Part shown: one piece after another, positions 8,505 through 17,059 of the stretch
How the letters are laid out: every line of letters begins with the position of its first letter
Position numbering within the stretch: the first letter of the stretch is position 1
Assembly: GCF_904848625.1 (NCBI RefSeq)
Contig: NZ_CAJHCP010000007.1
Coordinates: 248,001 to 312,000, forward strand
Origin: Paraburkholderia metrosideri
GTDB lineage: Bacteria > Pseudomonadota > Gammaproteobacteria > Burkholderiales > Burkholderiaceae
Length of the DNA: 64,000 nucleotides
Direction of reading: 5' to 3'
The notes under the pieces: model-generated
Database searches by the model: none
The model's input: the letters and a program-made list of their open reading frames with translations, nothing else
What the model was told of the DNA's origin: nothing
Translations under genes and position numbers: made by a program

Positions 8505-9078
8505 GATAAAGTCGCCAAGAAGTTAGCCATGCAAACCCCATGCCCAACGCCAGGAAGCCGCGCCGGTCAGTGCACGAGGACAGATCGCATCTGCTCGCCG
8601 GCATGACGTTGACGGGAAGCGTTCCAACGCGATGCCTGGAACACTATTTTGGGGAAATTGTATCCGCGGGGTAGCGGTATCAAACCGTGAAGATAAGACA
8701 GAAATGCCCGCTAATTTGAGGCATGGTTGCGTCGAGCAGAACCTTGTTCGCTGGATCGAATCCCGTGGATCCCCATGTAAAGGGCATTGCGAGCGCTGGG
8801 ACCACGCTGTTGAGGGCCCGAATCTTATGGCTTTAGTCGACAAACACGCATTGGACGAAATTGCAGGCTGCAGCGTGGCAAACGTATAGGATATGAAATC
8901 ACGCCGTAGCGATGAGCCGGCACGAACGGAGGGATTGCAGCGGCTTGCCGACGTGACCCAGTGGCCGAAATAACAAAAGGACGGTGGTCGCGGCAGAATG
9001 ACCACGAAAAAAACGGAGAATTGAAGCGACGCGGCGGGGAGGGATGCAGAACAAAAGCCGTGATTTAGCAGCGATGCT
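8505..9078. other. Non-coding gap between accessory cluster and tRNA-Arg
   Basis: About 570 bp with no convincing gene. A long minus-strand open frame here runs straight through the tRNA gene and has no family resemblance. The stretch is less GC-rich than the flanking core genes. No integrase, transposase or clear copy of the tRNA 3' end was found, so an island boundary is suspected only from position. Confidence 0.5.
8657..8683 (-). promoter_or_regulatory. Possible promoter for the accessory operon
   Basis: On the minus strand TTGATA (8683-8678) and TACAAT (8662-8657) are separated by 15 bp, shorter than the usual 17. It lies about 150 bp upstream of the acyltransferase start and is the best match found in this gap. 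It is weak evidence only. Confidence 0.3.
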
Positions 9079-9154
9079 TGGTGCGCCCGGCTGGGATCGA
9101 ACCAGCAACCCCTGCCTTCGGAGGGCAGTACTCTATCCATTGAGCTACGGGCGC
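9079..9154 (-). tRNA. tRNA-Arg (anticodon CCG)
   Basis: A 76-nt cloverleaf on the minus strand. The acceptor stem GCGCCCG pairs with CGGGCGC, the anticodon stem CTGCC/GGCAG encloses the loop CTCCGAA with anticodon CCG (reads CGG, Arg), and the T arm contains GGTTCGATCC. The discriminator A and the CCA tail are encoded (9079-9081). Its 3' end faces the accessory cluster, the usual side for integration of genomic islands. Confidence 0.96.
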
Positions 9155-9426
9155 TTGACTTGAAAGCGCGGCAACCGGAACGGATGCGACGCCAAAGCAA
9201 GACCGCAAGAATACCCGGTTTCGGCTCTACCGTCCACCGGACGGCCTATATGACACGATCCAGCGCCTTTCAGCTGCGCTTCGCGATGCGGGTAAACGCC
9301 TGCTGAACACCCCGCCGCGCGCCTCGCCGCGGCTGAAATCTTGCGTCTATAATCGTCCTGGCTGATCAAAAACAAGAAGTTGCCGTCACGCTGTACCGCT
9401 CACATACCCACGGAGACGAGACAAGC

Positions 9427-10323
9427 ATGAGCGAAGCACCCCACGGAGCCCCGATCAAAACCCCAGGACAGCTCATTGCCGCGATCATCGCCGGGTTTGC
9501 TGTGCCGATCGTCATCATTGTTCTGCTGGCCGTCTACGTCGACAATTCGACACGCACCGGCGCCGGCACCGATTCTCTCTCCGAAGCCGAAGTCACCGCC
9601 CGTATCAAGCCGCTGGCGCAGGTCGACATTCGCGACGCCAATGCGCCACGCGTCTACAAGAGCGGCGAAGAAGTTTACAAGGCGGTTTGCTCGGCGTGTC
9701 ACGCGTCGGGCGCCGCTGGCGCGCCGAAATTCACCAATACCGCCGATTGGGCACCGCGTATCGCGCAAGGCTTCGACACGCTGTGGCACACCGCGCTCTC
9801 GGGCAAAGGCGCGATGCCCCCGCGCGGCGGCACCAGCCCGGACGACTATAGCGACTTCGAAATCGCCCGCGCGGTGGCTTATATGGCGAACAATTCCGGC
9901 GGCAGCTTCCCCGAACCGGCACAGCCGGCAGCGGGCGCGGCGGCCGCCTCCGGCGCGGCCGCTGCTGCACCGGCAGGCGCGTCGGATGCAGGTGCGGCAC
10001 AAGCGGCCGCCGCCATGGCGGCGATGGCAAGCGTGCCTCAAGCAGCCGCTCCGGCGGCGGCCGGCACGCAAAGCGCGGACGCGTCGCAAGCCGGCAAGGC
10101 GCTGTATCAGCAGGTTTGCCAGGCCTGTCACGCGGCCGGCGTGCTGAACGCCCCGAAATTCGGCGATAAGGACGCTTGGGCCCCTCGTCTGAAAGATCCG
10201 ATGGACACGGTCTATAACTACGCATTGCACGGCAAGGGCGCGATGCCGCCGAAGGGTGGCTCGACCGCCTCCGACGCCGACGTCAAGGCTGCGGTCGACT
10301 ATATGGTCAGTGCGGTGAAATAA
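9427..10323 (+). CDS. Membrane-anchored dihaem cytochrome c (c5-type)
   Basis: A 298-residue protein with one N-terminal membrane segment (about residues 15-38, IAAIIAGFAVPIVIIVLLAV) and two cytochrome c domains joined by an Ala/Pro-rich linker (about 163-218). Haem sites are CSACH (88-92) and CQACH (231-235); the axial Met ligands are in GKGAMPP near Met130 and Met273. Both domains share the c5 pattern APKF...WAPR. The ribosome binding site GGAGACGAG precedes the ATG. It probably carries electrons on the periplasmic face of the inner membrane, for example to a terminal oxidase. It is transcribed alone and followed by a strong terminator. Confidence 0.9.
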   Translation: MSEAPHGAPIKTPGQLIAAIIAGFAVPIVIIVLLAVYVDNSTRTGAGTDSLSEAEVTARIKPLAQVDIRDANAPRVYKSGEEVYKAVCSACHASGAAGAPKFTNTADWAPRIAQGFDTLWHTALSGKGAMPPRGGTSPDDYSDFEIARAVAYMANNSGGSFPEPAQPAAGAAAASGAAAAAPAGASDAGAAQAAAAMAAMASVPQAAAPAAAGTQSADASQAGKALYQQVCQACHAAGVLNAPKFGDKDAWAPRLKDPMDTVYNYALHGKGAMPPKGGSTASDADVKAAVDYMVSAVK

Positions 10324-10350
10324 AACGATGCGGCTTCGTTAGCCGCAGAC

Positions 10351-10393
10351 AAAAAAATCCCTGCTTCGCACGAACGCAAGCAGGGATTTTTTT
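10351..10393. terminator. Bidirectional intrinsic terminator
   Basis: A stem ATCCCTGCTT / AAGCAGGGAT is flanked by seven A on the left and seven T on the right, so it can stop transcription from the cytochrome gene (plus) and from rep (minus), which converge here. Confidence 0.9.
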
Positions 10394-10568
10394 ATGCGCG
10401 CTGATTATCCGGCGCGCTGAAACTCTGAGAAACCGCATCGAGCACTCGCCGAAAGCCGAACGCATACGAACGAATTGCGGCCTCCTAAAGACCGCCGTCC
10501 ACTCACTCACACAGCCTCGCCAACGCCCCAATCTGGCCGCTTCTGCAGCCGAACCCCCATCCGTCCAC

Positions 10569-12659
10569 TCAAGGCTTCTGCAACAACGCCTTCAAACTCG
10601 CCAACCGGTCTTTTGGCGACATCGGTGCTTCCTCGGGCGTCGGCGGTGGCGCATCGTCCAGCAGCATTTCGGGGATAAACCGCGACGGCTCGCACACCAC
10701 CGTCTCCCGCGCGCGCTTGCGTTTCTTGCACCAGTTCAGATGCAGACTGCGCTGCGCCCGCGTAATCGCGACGTACATCAGGCGACGCTCTTCCTCAATC
10801 CGCGCGTCGTCGATCGGCTCGTCGTCGGGGCCGCCGCGATGCGGCATGATGCCTTCCTCGACGCCCACCAGGAACACGTGCGGATACTCCAACCCCTTCG
10901 ACGCATGGACCGTCGAGAGCCGCACCGCATCCGGATCTTCCTCGCGGCCTTCGAGCATCGACATCAGCGCAACAGTCTGAATCAGGCCGAGCAGGCTCTT
11001 GCCGGTGTCGCCAAAACCGTCGGCGGTGTCGTAGCCGGTCGCCTCGCTGTTCGCGGCATCAGCAACCTCCGCCTTGGTGCCCTTGCGCTTGAGCCACTCC
11101 ATGAACTCCAGCACGTTCTGCCATTTGGCCTGCGCCTGACGCTCGTCGAACGCGTCGTACAGGTACGCCTCGTAGTGGATCGCGTCCATCAGTTCGTCGA
11201 GCAGCGTGCCGGCCGCGTCCTTCTCCGCGCGGTCGGTGAGGCGTTGCATGAAGTCGCAGAACACGCGCATCGGCTCGATCTGACGCGGCGACAGGCGCGC
11301 CTCGATCCCGCCCATGTACACCGCCTCGAACAGCGACACCTTCGCCTGCCCCGCAAACGAGCCGAGCGCCTCGAGCGTCGTATTGCCGACGCCCCGGCGC
11401 GGCGTGGTGATCGCGCGGATAAACGCGGGGTCGTCGTTTGCGTTGGCGATCAGGCGCAGATATGCGCAGATGTCCTTGATCTCGGCTTTATCGAAGAACG
11501 ACTGGCCGCCGGACAGTACATACGGAATCCGCTCGCGACGCAGCACCTGTTCGAAGATGCGCGCCTGAAAATTGCCGCGATACAGGATCGCGTAATCGCG
11601 GAAATTCGCGCGCCGCTCGAACTTGTGCGCGGACAGACGGAACACGACCGACTCCGCCTCGTGCTCTTCGTCGTTACACCCGGTGACGGTGATCGTGTCG
11701 CCCATCCCGTGTTCGGACCACAGCTTCTTTTCGAACAGCTTCGGGTTGTTCGCGATCACGTTGTTCGCGGCGGTCAGAATGCGCACCGTCGAGCGGTAAT
11801 TCTGTTCGAGCTTGATCAGATGCAGCTTCGGAAAATCCTTGCTGAGCTGGCCGAGATTTTCGAGCGTGGCGCCGCGCCAGCCGTAAATGGCCTGATCGTC
11901 GTCGCCAACCGCCGTGAACGCCGCGCGCTTGCCGGCCAGCAGCTTCACCAGTTCGTACTGGCACGCGTTGGTGTCCTGATACTCGTCGATCAGCAGATAG
12001 CGCAGCTTGTTCTGCCAACGGTCGCGCACCTGCTCGTTCTTCTCGAACAACTCGGCGGGCAGCCGGATCAGATCGTCGAAATCGACCGCCTGATACGCGT
12101 GCAGCGTCGCCACGTAGTTGCGGTAGACGATCGCGGCCTGATGCTCGTCCTCGTTGGCCGCAATCGCGATCGCCTGCTCCGGCATGATCATGCCGTTCTT
12201 CCACAGCGAGATGATCGACTGGATCTTGCGGATAAAGCCCTTGTCCGTCGAGCCGACCTGCTCCTGGATCATGCCGAAGCAATCGTCGGAATCCATGATC
12301 GAGAACTGCGGCTTGAGGCCGACGTGTTCCGCCTCCTGGCGCAAAATCTGCACGCCGAGCGAGTGGAATGTGCACACCGTCAACTGATTGACCGGTACTT
12401 TGCGGCCTTCCTTGCCGGGCGTGGTGAGCGTCTTGCCTTCGAGCAGCTTGCCCACGCGCTCGCGCATTTCCAGAGCGGCCTTGTTCGTAAACGTGACGGC
12501 GGCGATGTGGCGGGGTTCGAAGCCTTTGGCTTCGATCAGGTGCGCGATTTTTTGCGTGATCACACGCGTCTTGCCGCTGCCTGCGCCGGCGAGCACGAGA
12601 CACGGACCGTCGAGATAACGGACCGCTTCATTTTGAGCGGGATTCAGGCCTGCGGACAT
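10569..12659 (-). CDS. rep: ATP-dependent DNA helicase Rep
   Basis: A 696-residue superfamily 1A 3'-5' helicase. Motif I AGAGSGKT (residues 24-31), VTFTNKAALEMRERV (Ia), DEYQDTN (II), GDDDQAIYGWRGA (III), EQNYRS (IV), HASKGLEYPHV (V) and VAITRAQ (VI) are all present. The N-terminus LNPAQNEAVRYLDGPCLVLA and the segment RHIAAVTFTNKAA match Rep rather than UvrD. The open frame extends to 13124, but the ATG at 12659 (MSAGLNPAQ) fits the family start; the extra 155 upstream codons are Arg/Pro-rich and unlike any helicase domain. Rep removes proteins ahead of replication forks. Confidence 0.92.
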   Translation of the reverse strand: MSAGLNPAQNEAVRYLDGPCLVLAGAGSGKTRVITQKIAHLIEAKGFEPRHIAAVTFTNKAALEMRERVGKLLEGKTLTTPGKEGRKVPVNQLTVCTFHSLGVQILRQEAEHVGLKPQFSIMDSDDCFGMIQEQVGSTDKGFIRKIQSIISLWKNGMIMPEQAIAIAANEDEHQAAIVYRNYVATLHAYQAVDFDDLIRLPAELFEKNEQVRDRWQNKLRYLLIDEYQDTNACQYELVKLLAGKRAAFTAVGDDDQAIYGWRGATLENLGQLSKDFPKLHLIKLEQNYRSTVRILTAANNVIANNPKLFEKKLWSEHGMGDTITVTGCNDEEHEAESVVFRLSAHKFERRANFRDYAILYRGNFQARIFEQVLRRERIPYVLSGGQSFFDKAEIKDICAYLRLIANANDDPAFIRAITTPRRGVGNTTLEALGSFAGQAKVSLFEAVYMGGIEARLSPRQIEPMRVFCDFMQRLTDRAEKDAAGTLLDELMDAIHYEAYLYDAFDERQAQAKWQNVLEFMEWLKRKGTKAEVADAANSEATGYDTADGFGDTGKSLLGLIQTVALMSMLEGREEDPDAVRLSTVHASKGLEYPHVFLVGVEEGIMPHRGGPDDEPIDDARIEEERRLMYVAITRAQRSLHLNWCKKRKRARETVVCEPSRFIPEMLLDDAPPPTPEEAPMSPKDRLASLKALLQKP

Positions 12660-13234
12660 CGTCTGTGGATGGGTGATGCGGTTGAAACTGCGGTTGTGGG
12701 CGCGTCGGCTCGACAACACCGGCCGAAGGCCCGGGGGCATGCTGCGCGCCGCCGGCTGGAACGGCTGCCCCGCACTGCTGCGAAGCGGATCCGGCCCGCT
12801 GCGTGTTCGCGCGAGAGGAGCGATGTTAACACGGATGCCAGGGCGGGACGCTGGCGCCGCGGGATCGCAAAGCATGCGCTGCGCAGACTCCTGGCATGGG
12901 CGAGCCGGCCGATTCACGCGACGCTTCCACCAGCTAGCCCGACGGCGACTGTCTGCCACGATTTCTTCAAAAGATAGCCAGACGCAGCGGCGCCAGACGC
13001 GCCCCACGCGATAGAGGCCAGCCATCGTGGCCCGCAAGCGTTCACATGCTCGTGACGTCTCGCCACCCGATACCGCCGCGCCAGTCTCTCTCTCGTCAGG
13101 CTCGCTCAAACGTCCGCACGTCAATCACCCGCCACATGGCTCCCGTTCCCGCTTCAGGACATGCCACAATTACGGTGTTGCGCGCCGCCGCCGCGGTGGC
13201 AAAGCGGCGCGACGTTTTTTGCAGGAAGACACGC
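12660..13234. other. Divergent intergenic region with leader hairpin
   Basis: This gap between rep (minus) and the Gfo/Idh oxidoreductase (plus) should hold both promoters. No supported gene is present. Arms CGCGCCGC (13181-13188) and GCGGCGCG (13204-13211), followed by a T6 run (13215-13220), form a terminator-like hairpin ending 14 nt before the oxidoreductase ATG. It overlaps the place where the leader should lie. Confidence 0.5.
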
Positions 13235-14284
13235 ATGTCCGCATCGCTGAAGATTGGATTGATGGGTTACGGTTTTGCTGGCGCGACCTTCCATGCGCCG
13301 GTGATCGCACATTGCGGACGCGCAAGCGTCGCCGCCATCGCGACCGGTCAGCCCGAGCGCGCGCTGGCCGACTATCCGCACGCGAAAATCGTGGCCGATC
13401 TCGACGCACTGCTGGCGCTCGACGATATCGACTGCGTCGTAATCGCCACGCCAAACGACACGCACTTCGACCTCGCGCGCCGCACCCTGGAAGCCGGCAA
13501 GCACGTGGTGGTCGACAAACCGGTCACGCTGACGGCGGCCGAGGCACACACGCTCGCGAACATCGCGCTCGCCCGCAGCAAACTGTTCGTGCCCTTTCAC
13601 AACCGGCGCTGGGATGGCGACTTCCTGACCGTCCGCGATCTTCTCGCACGCGTGGAACTGGGGCGCATCACGCAATATGAATCGCATTTCGACCGCTTCC
13701 GGCCGGAAGTGCGGCAACGCTGGCGCGAAGAGGCCTCGCGAGGCGGCGGCTTGCTGTTCGACCTGGGCCCGCATCTGATCGACCAGGCGCTGGCGTTGTT
13801 CGGCGCCCCGCAAACCGTGTCGGCGACGGTGCGCACGCATCGCGACAACGCTGGCGCGCCGGATTACGTGCACATTCAACTCGGCTACGGCGAGTTCGAA
13901 GTGGTCTTGCACGCGAGCGCATTGACTGCCTGGGTGGCGCCGCGATTTGTCATCCACGGAACTCGCGGGAGCTACGTGAAATACGGGCTCGACACCCAGG
14001 AAGACCAACTGAAAGCAGGCCTGCGGCCCGGCGATGAAGGTTTTGGCGCCGGCAACACGGCAGGCACGCTGCGCGTACTGGAAGGCGATCAGGAAGTGGA
14101 GCGCGAGGTCCCCACGCGCAATGGTGACTACGCGGGCTTTTACATTGCGCTGGCTGATGCGATTCAGAATGGCATCGCCTTCCCCGTCACGGCTCAGGAT
14201 GCCGTTGACGTCATGACCATCATCGAACTGGCCGCGCGCAGTTCCGAAGAAGGCGTCCGGCTACCCTTCGAGCGGATTCGCTGA
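13235..14284 (+). CDS. Gfo/Idh/MocA-family NAD(P)-dependent oxidoreductase
   Basis: A 349-residue protein with the N-terminal Rossmann motif GLMGYGFAGATFHAP (residues 8-22), the family signature VVVDKPVTLT (Lys95 in the EKP-type motif) and a C-terminal alpha/beta dimerisation domain. The His in GPHLIDQAL is the expected catalytic pair of the Lys. It resembles the YdgJ/YvaA type of the family, which acts on sugars or inositols. The start is placed at the ATG at 13235 behind an AGGAAG ribosome binding site; the upstream extension is low-complexity. It is transcribed alone. Confidence 0.88.
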   Translation: MSASLKIGLMGYGFAGATFHAPVIAHCGRASVAAIATGQPERALADYPHAKIVADLDALLALDDIDCVVIATPNDTHFDLARRTLEAGKHVVVDKPVTLTAAEAHTLANIALARSKLFVPFHNRRWDGDFLTVRDLLARVELGRITQYESHFDRFRPEVRQRWREEASRGGGLLFDLGPHLIDQALALFGAPQTVSATVRTHRDNAGAPDYVHIQLGYGEFEVVLHASALTAWVAPRFVIHGTRGSYVKYGLDTQEDQLKAGLRPGDEGFGAGNTAGTLRVLEGDQEVEREVPTRNGDYAGFYIALADAIQNGIAFPVTAQDAVDVMTIIELAARSSEEGVRLPFERIR

Positions 14285-14479
14285 TGCATTTGTCTGGGCG
14301 GCGCAACGGTCTGTGTACCTAAAAATCACCCCTGCCAATGCGCCGCTCAAGCGATGGACCCGACACCCTAACGGGAACATAACGTTACAAATCAGGTCAT
14401 CTCCCGGGTCGGCGCGAACCTGCCGCCATCCGTTGCTACACAGGTAGCACAATCAACGATAACGACTTCCGGAGAGTCC

Positions 14480-14827
14480 ATGCCTCGTGTCACCCACGCA
14501 ATCGCCGCGTGCGCCTTGCTCAGTTCCCTCGCCGCCTGCGTCGTTCAGCAACCCGCACCGGCACCGCGCCCCAGCCCGCAGCAAATCGAAGACCGGCGTC
14601 TGCATCAGGTCGAAGGCCGTGTCGATAATCTTGGCCGCCGGATCGACAATCACGTGAATCAGGGTGCTTACCCGCCGCCGCAAGGCGCTGCTTTGCACCA
14701 TCGGCTGGAAGTGATTCGTCAGGAAGCGCACGACATGGCCGCGCAACACGGCGGCGGTCTCTCCGCCGACGAGCAGCGTGTGCTGAACCAGGAACTGGAT
14801 AACGCGGCGCACGCCATCGGCGAGTGA
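14480..14827 (+). CDS. Small predicted lipoprotein
   Basis: A 115-residue protein with a lipoprotein signal (LLSSLAAC, lipidated Cys near residue 20), then a Pro/Gln-rich stretch and a helical region EDRRLHQVEGRVDNLGRRID. The mature part is polar and could form a short coiled coil. A GGAGAG ribosome binding site precedes the ATG, and a terminator follows 33 nt after the stop, so it is a single-gene unit. The function is not recognised. Confidence 0.75.
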   Translation: MPRVTHAIAACALLSSLAACVVQQPAPAPRPSPQQIEDRRLHQVEGRVDNLGRRIDNHVNQGAYPPPQGAALHHRLEVIRQEAHDMAAQHGGGLSADEQRVLNQELDNAAHAIGE

Positions 14828-14860
14828 GCGCACTCGCGTTTCCATAACCTCTGCAGCAAT

Positions 14861-14890
14861 AGCGCGGGCAGCCTGTCCCGCGCTTTTTTT
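14861..14890 (+). terminator. Intrinsic terminator after lipoprotein gene
   Basis: AGCGCGGG and CCCGCGCT form an 8-bp stem around an 8-nt loop, followed by seven T residues. Confidence 0.9.
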
Positions 14891-14940
14891 GACGCGTGAA
14901 AGCCCCTGTGTCAACGCCCACACGGCGCGCGGGCCTTCAA

Positions 14941-14969
14941 TTGACAAGCCTCCGGCCGTCGCGTACATT
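14941..14969 (+). promoter_or_regulatory. Promoter of the gcv operon
   Basis: A perfect -35 TTGACA (14941-14946) and a -10 TACATT (14964-14969) are spaced 17 bp apart. They sit just upstream of the first glycine aptamer, so the transcript would begin with the riboswitch. Confidence 0.75.
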
Positions 14970-14977
14970 CGCCGCAC

Positions 14978-15258
14978 GCGTCGGGAGAGCGCGCTGGCCG
15001 CTGAATTTCGCAGGCCGCGCCGCCGAAGGGGCATACCCGCAAACTCTCAGGCAAAAGGACCGACCGCGTCGAGAGACCCGCTTCAAGGCAGCATCGAGGC
15101 ACCCGGTTTTTCGCACTCTGGAGAGCGGCAGTAGCCGTCTGCGTCGTTTAAACAACGAGCAGATTCAGGCAAGCTGCCCACCGAAGGGGCGCGCGTCTCA
15201 CCGTGACGAATCACATTTTCACGGCGGCGCAATCTCTCAGGTATCGAGGACAGAGGGG
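14978..15258 (+). promoter_or_regulatory. Tandem glycine riboswitch
   Basis: Two glycine aptamers in series. The first begins at CGTCGGGAGAGC and contains the conserved GCCGAAGGGGCA and ACTCTCAGGCAAAAGGACCG. The second begins at ACTCTGGAGAGCGG and contains CCACCGAAGGGGC and ATCTCTCAGGTATCGAGGAC, ending GAGGGG near 15258. It is placed directly ahead of gcvT, as in many bacteria, and senses glycine to turn on glycine cleavage. The expression platform appears to be the terminator hairpin at 15286-15319. Confidence 0.95.
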
Positions 15259-15285
15259 TCATGCAGAACCACGCTCGCAGGCATC

Positions 15286-15319
15286 AGGCCGCGAGGCGTT
15301 GCGCCGCATGGCCTTTTTT
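15286..15319 (+). terminator. Riboswitch expression-platform terminator
   Basis: AGGCC (15286-15290) pairs with GGCCT (15310-15314) and, inside, GGCG pairs with CGCC around the loop TTG. A T6 run (15314-15319) follows. It ends 24 nt before the gcvT start, so it is well placed for glycine-controlled termination. Confidence 0.65.
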
Positions 15320-15343
15320 GTTTCGCGAGATGCCCGAGGCCCC

Positions 15344-16462
15344 ATGACCGAACTCAAACACACCCCGCTCAACGCCACCCATCGTGCGCTCAATGCCCGC
15401 ATGGTCGATTTCGGCGGCTGGGACATGCCCGTCAACTACGGCTCGCAGATCGAGGAACACCGCGCCGTGCGCACCGACGCCGGCATGTTCGACGTCTCGC
15501 ACATGTGCGTCGTCGACTTCACCGGCGAGCGCGTGCGTGCGTTCTTCGAATACGCGCTGGCGAACAACGTCGGCAAGCTGCAGACCCCGGGCCGTGCGCT
15601 CTACTCCTGCCTGCTGAATCCTAATGGCGGCGTGATCGACGATCTGATCGTCTATTACTTCGGCGAAGATCATTTCCGCGTGGTCGTGAATGCCGGTACC
15701 GCCGATAAAGACATCGCGTGGTTCGGCCAGCTCAACGCCGAAGGCGGCTTCGGCCTGACCATCACGCCGCGTCGCGATTACGCGATCGTCGCCGTGCAAG
15801 GTCCGAATGCGCGCGAAAAAGTCTGGCAAACCGTGCCGGCCGCCCGCGCCAGTACCGAAACACTTAAGCCGTTCAACGCAACCCGCATCGAAGCAACGCC
15901 GTTCGGCGAATTGACCGTGGCGCGCACCGGCTACACCGGCGAAGACGGCTTCGAAATCATCGTCCCGGCGGATCATGTCGAAGCGCTCTGGCAAGCATTG
16001 GAGGCTCAAGGCGTACGCCCTGCCGGTCTCGGCGCACGCGACACATTGCGCCTCGAAGCCGGCATGAACCTGTACGGCCAGGACATGGACGACAACGTGT
16101 CACCGCTCGACGCCGGCCTCGCATGGACCGTCGACCTGACCTCGCCGCGCGACTTCGTCGGCAAGGGCAAGCTGGAAGCAAACGGTTCTCAGGCCGCGTT
16201 CGTCGGCCTGATCCTGCTGAAAGAAAATGGCAAGGCGGCGGGCGTGCTGCGTGCTCATCAGAAAGTCGTCACGCCGCACGGCGAAGGCGAAATCACCAGC
16301 GGCACGTTTTCTCCGACGATGCAGGAATCGATCGCCTTCGCGCGCGTGCCCAAAGGCGTGCAAGCAGGCGACACGGTCCACGTTCAGATTCGCGATAAAG
16401 CCGTACCCGCAAGCGTGGTAAAACTGCCATTCGTGCGCAACGGCAAAGTGCTGGCGGTTTAA
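15344..16462 (+). CDS. gcvT: Glycine cleavage system T protein (aminomethyltransferase)
   Basis: A 372-residue T protein that takes the aminomethyl group from lipoylated GcvH to tetrahydrofolate and releases ammonia. It shows the family start LKHTPLNATHRALNARMVDF, then GGWDMPVNYG, FDVSHM and the folate-site Asp in GLGARDTLRLEAGMNLYGQD. A longer open frame begins inside the riboswitch, so the ATG at 15344 (MTELKHTP) is chosen. It is first of the gcvT-gcvH-gcvP operon and controlled by the upstream glycine riboswitch. Confidence 0.96.
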   Translation: MTELKHTPLNATHRALNARMVDFGGWDMPVNYGSQIEEHRAVRTDAGMFDVSHMCVVDFTGERVRAFFEYALANNVGKLQTPGRALYSCLLNPNGGVIDDLIVYYFGEDHFRVVVNAGTADKDIAWFGQLNAEGGFGLTITPRRDYAIVAVQGPNAREKVWQTVPAARASTETLKPFNATRIEATPFGELTVARTGYTGEDGFEIIVPADHVEALWQALEAQGVRPAGLGARDTLRLEAGMNLYGQDMDDNVSPLDAGLAWTVDLTSPRDFVGKGKLEANGSQAAFVGLILLKENGKAAGVLRAHQKVVTPHGEGEITSGTFSPTMQESIAFARVPKGVQAGDTVHVQIRDKAVPASVVKLPFVRNGKVLAV

Positions 16463-16599
16463 GCGGCCCGCGCGTGCGTCCCTCAGAAAAACGACTGAAG
16501 TTTTTTTGCCTCTTACATGAGGAGCCTGGCAAGTCAAAACGCCAGGCTTGGGACCTTCCCCCATTAAGTCACTACTGAATCACCGCATAGGAGCATCCG

Positions 16600-16980
16600 A
16601 TGAGCATCCCGGCCGATCTGAAATACACCGAATCGCACGAGTGGGTCCGCACCGAAGCGGACGGCACGCTGACGGTCGGCATTACCGACCACGCGCAGGA
16701 AGCGCTCGGCGATATCGTCTTCTTCGAAGTCCAGGAACTGGGCAAGACCGTGACCGCTGGCGACACCGTCGCCGTGATCGAATCGGTGAAAGCGGCTTCC
16801 GATATCTACGCGCCGGTGTCGGGCGAGATCATCGAAGCGAACACGGCCGTGGCCGATACGCCGGATTCGGTCAACACCACGCCGTATGAAAGCTGGCTCT
16901 TCAAGATCAAGCCGGCCGACGGCGCCGCGCAAGATCGTCTGATCGACGCCGACGCGTACTCGAAGTCGATCGGCGCCTGA
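16600..16980 (+). CDS. gcvH: Glycine cleavage system H protein
   Basis: A 126-residue carrier that shuttles the aminomethyl intermediate on a lipoyl arm. The lipoylated residue is Lys64 in VIESVKAASDIYAP. The opening KYTESHEWVR and the C-terminal PYESWLFKIKP are typical, and the length is normal. It follows gcvT after 137 nt, where an 8-bp stem-loop (AGCCTGGC/GCCAGGCT, 16523-16548) and a T-run may modulate the relative levels of T and H. Confidence 0.97.
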   Translation: MSIPADLKYTESHEWVRTEADGTLTVGITDHAQEALGDIVFFEVQELGKTVTAGDTVAVIESVKAASDIYAPVSGEIIEANTAVADTPDSVNTTPYESWLFKIKPADGAAQDRLIDADAYSKSIGA

Positions 16981-17004
16981 TTCACCTTTACGTTTAACCC
17001 GTCA

Positions 17005-17046
17005 GGTGCGGCGGGTTCATCCTGAAACAGGATGGGCAGCCGCACC
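17005..17046 (+). promoter_or_regulatory. Intercistronic compound hairpin before gcvP
   Basis: Outer arms GGTGCGGC (17005-17012) and GCCGCACC (17039-17046) enclose an inner CATCCTG/CAGGATG hairpin (17018-17034). The structure ends just ahead of the gcvP ribosome binding site and has no T-run, suggesting mRNA stabilisation or translational control. Confidence 0.5.
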
Positions 17047-17059
17047 GCCAGGAACACCC

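Noticed and set aside
8523..9200. A 225-codon minus-strand frame before the accessory cluster
   Set aside because: It runs through the whole tRNA-Arg gene and shows no domain.
9348..9353. TATAAT ahead of the cytochrome c gene
   Set aside because: No acceptable -35 element lies 16-18 bp upstream, so a promoter was not called although one is likely near.
10740..12977. A 745-codon plus-strand frame opposite rep
   Set aside because: It mirrors the rep gene on the other strand, is Arg/His/Leu/Val-rich with no domain, and follows from the codon usage of rep.
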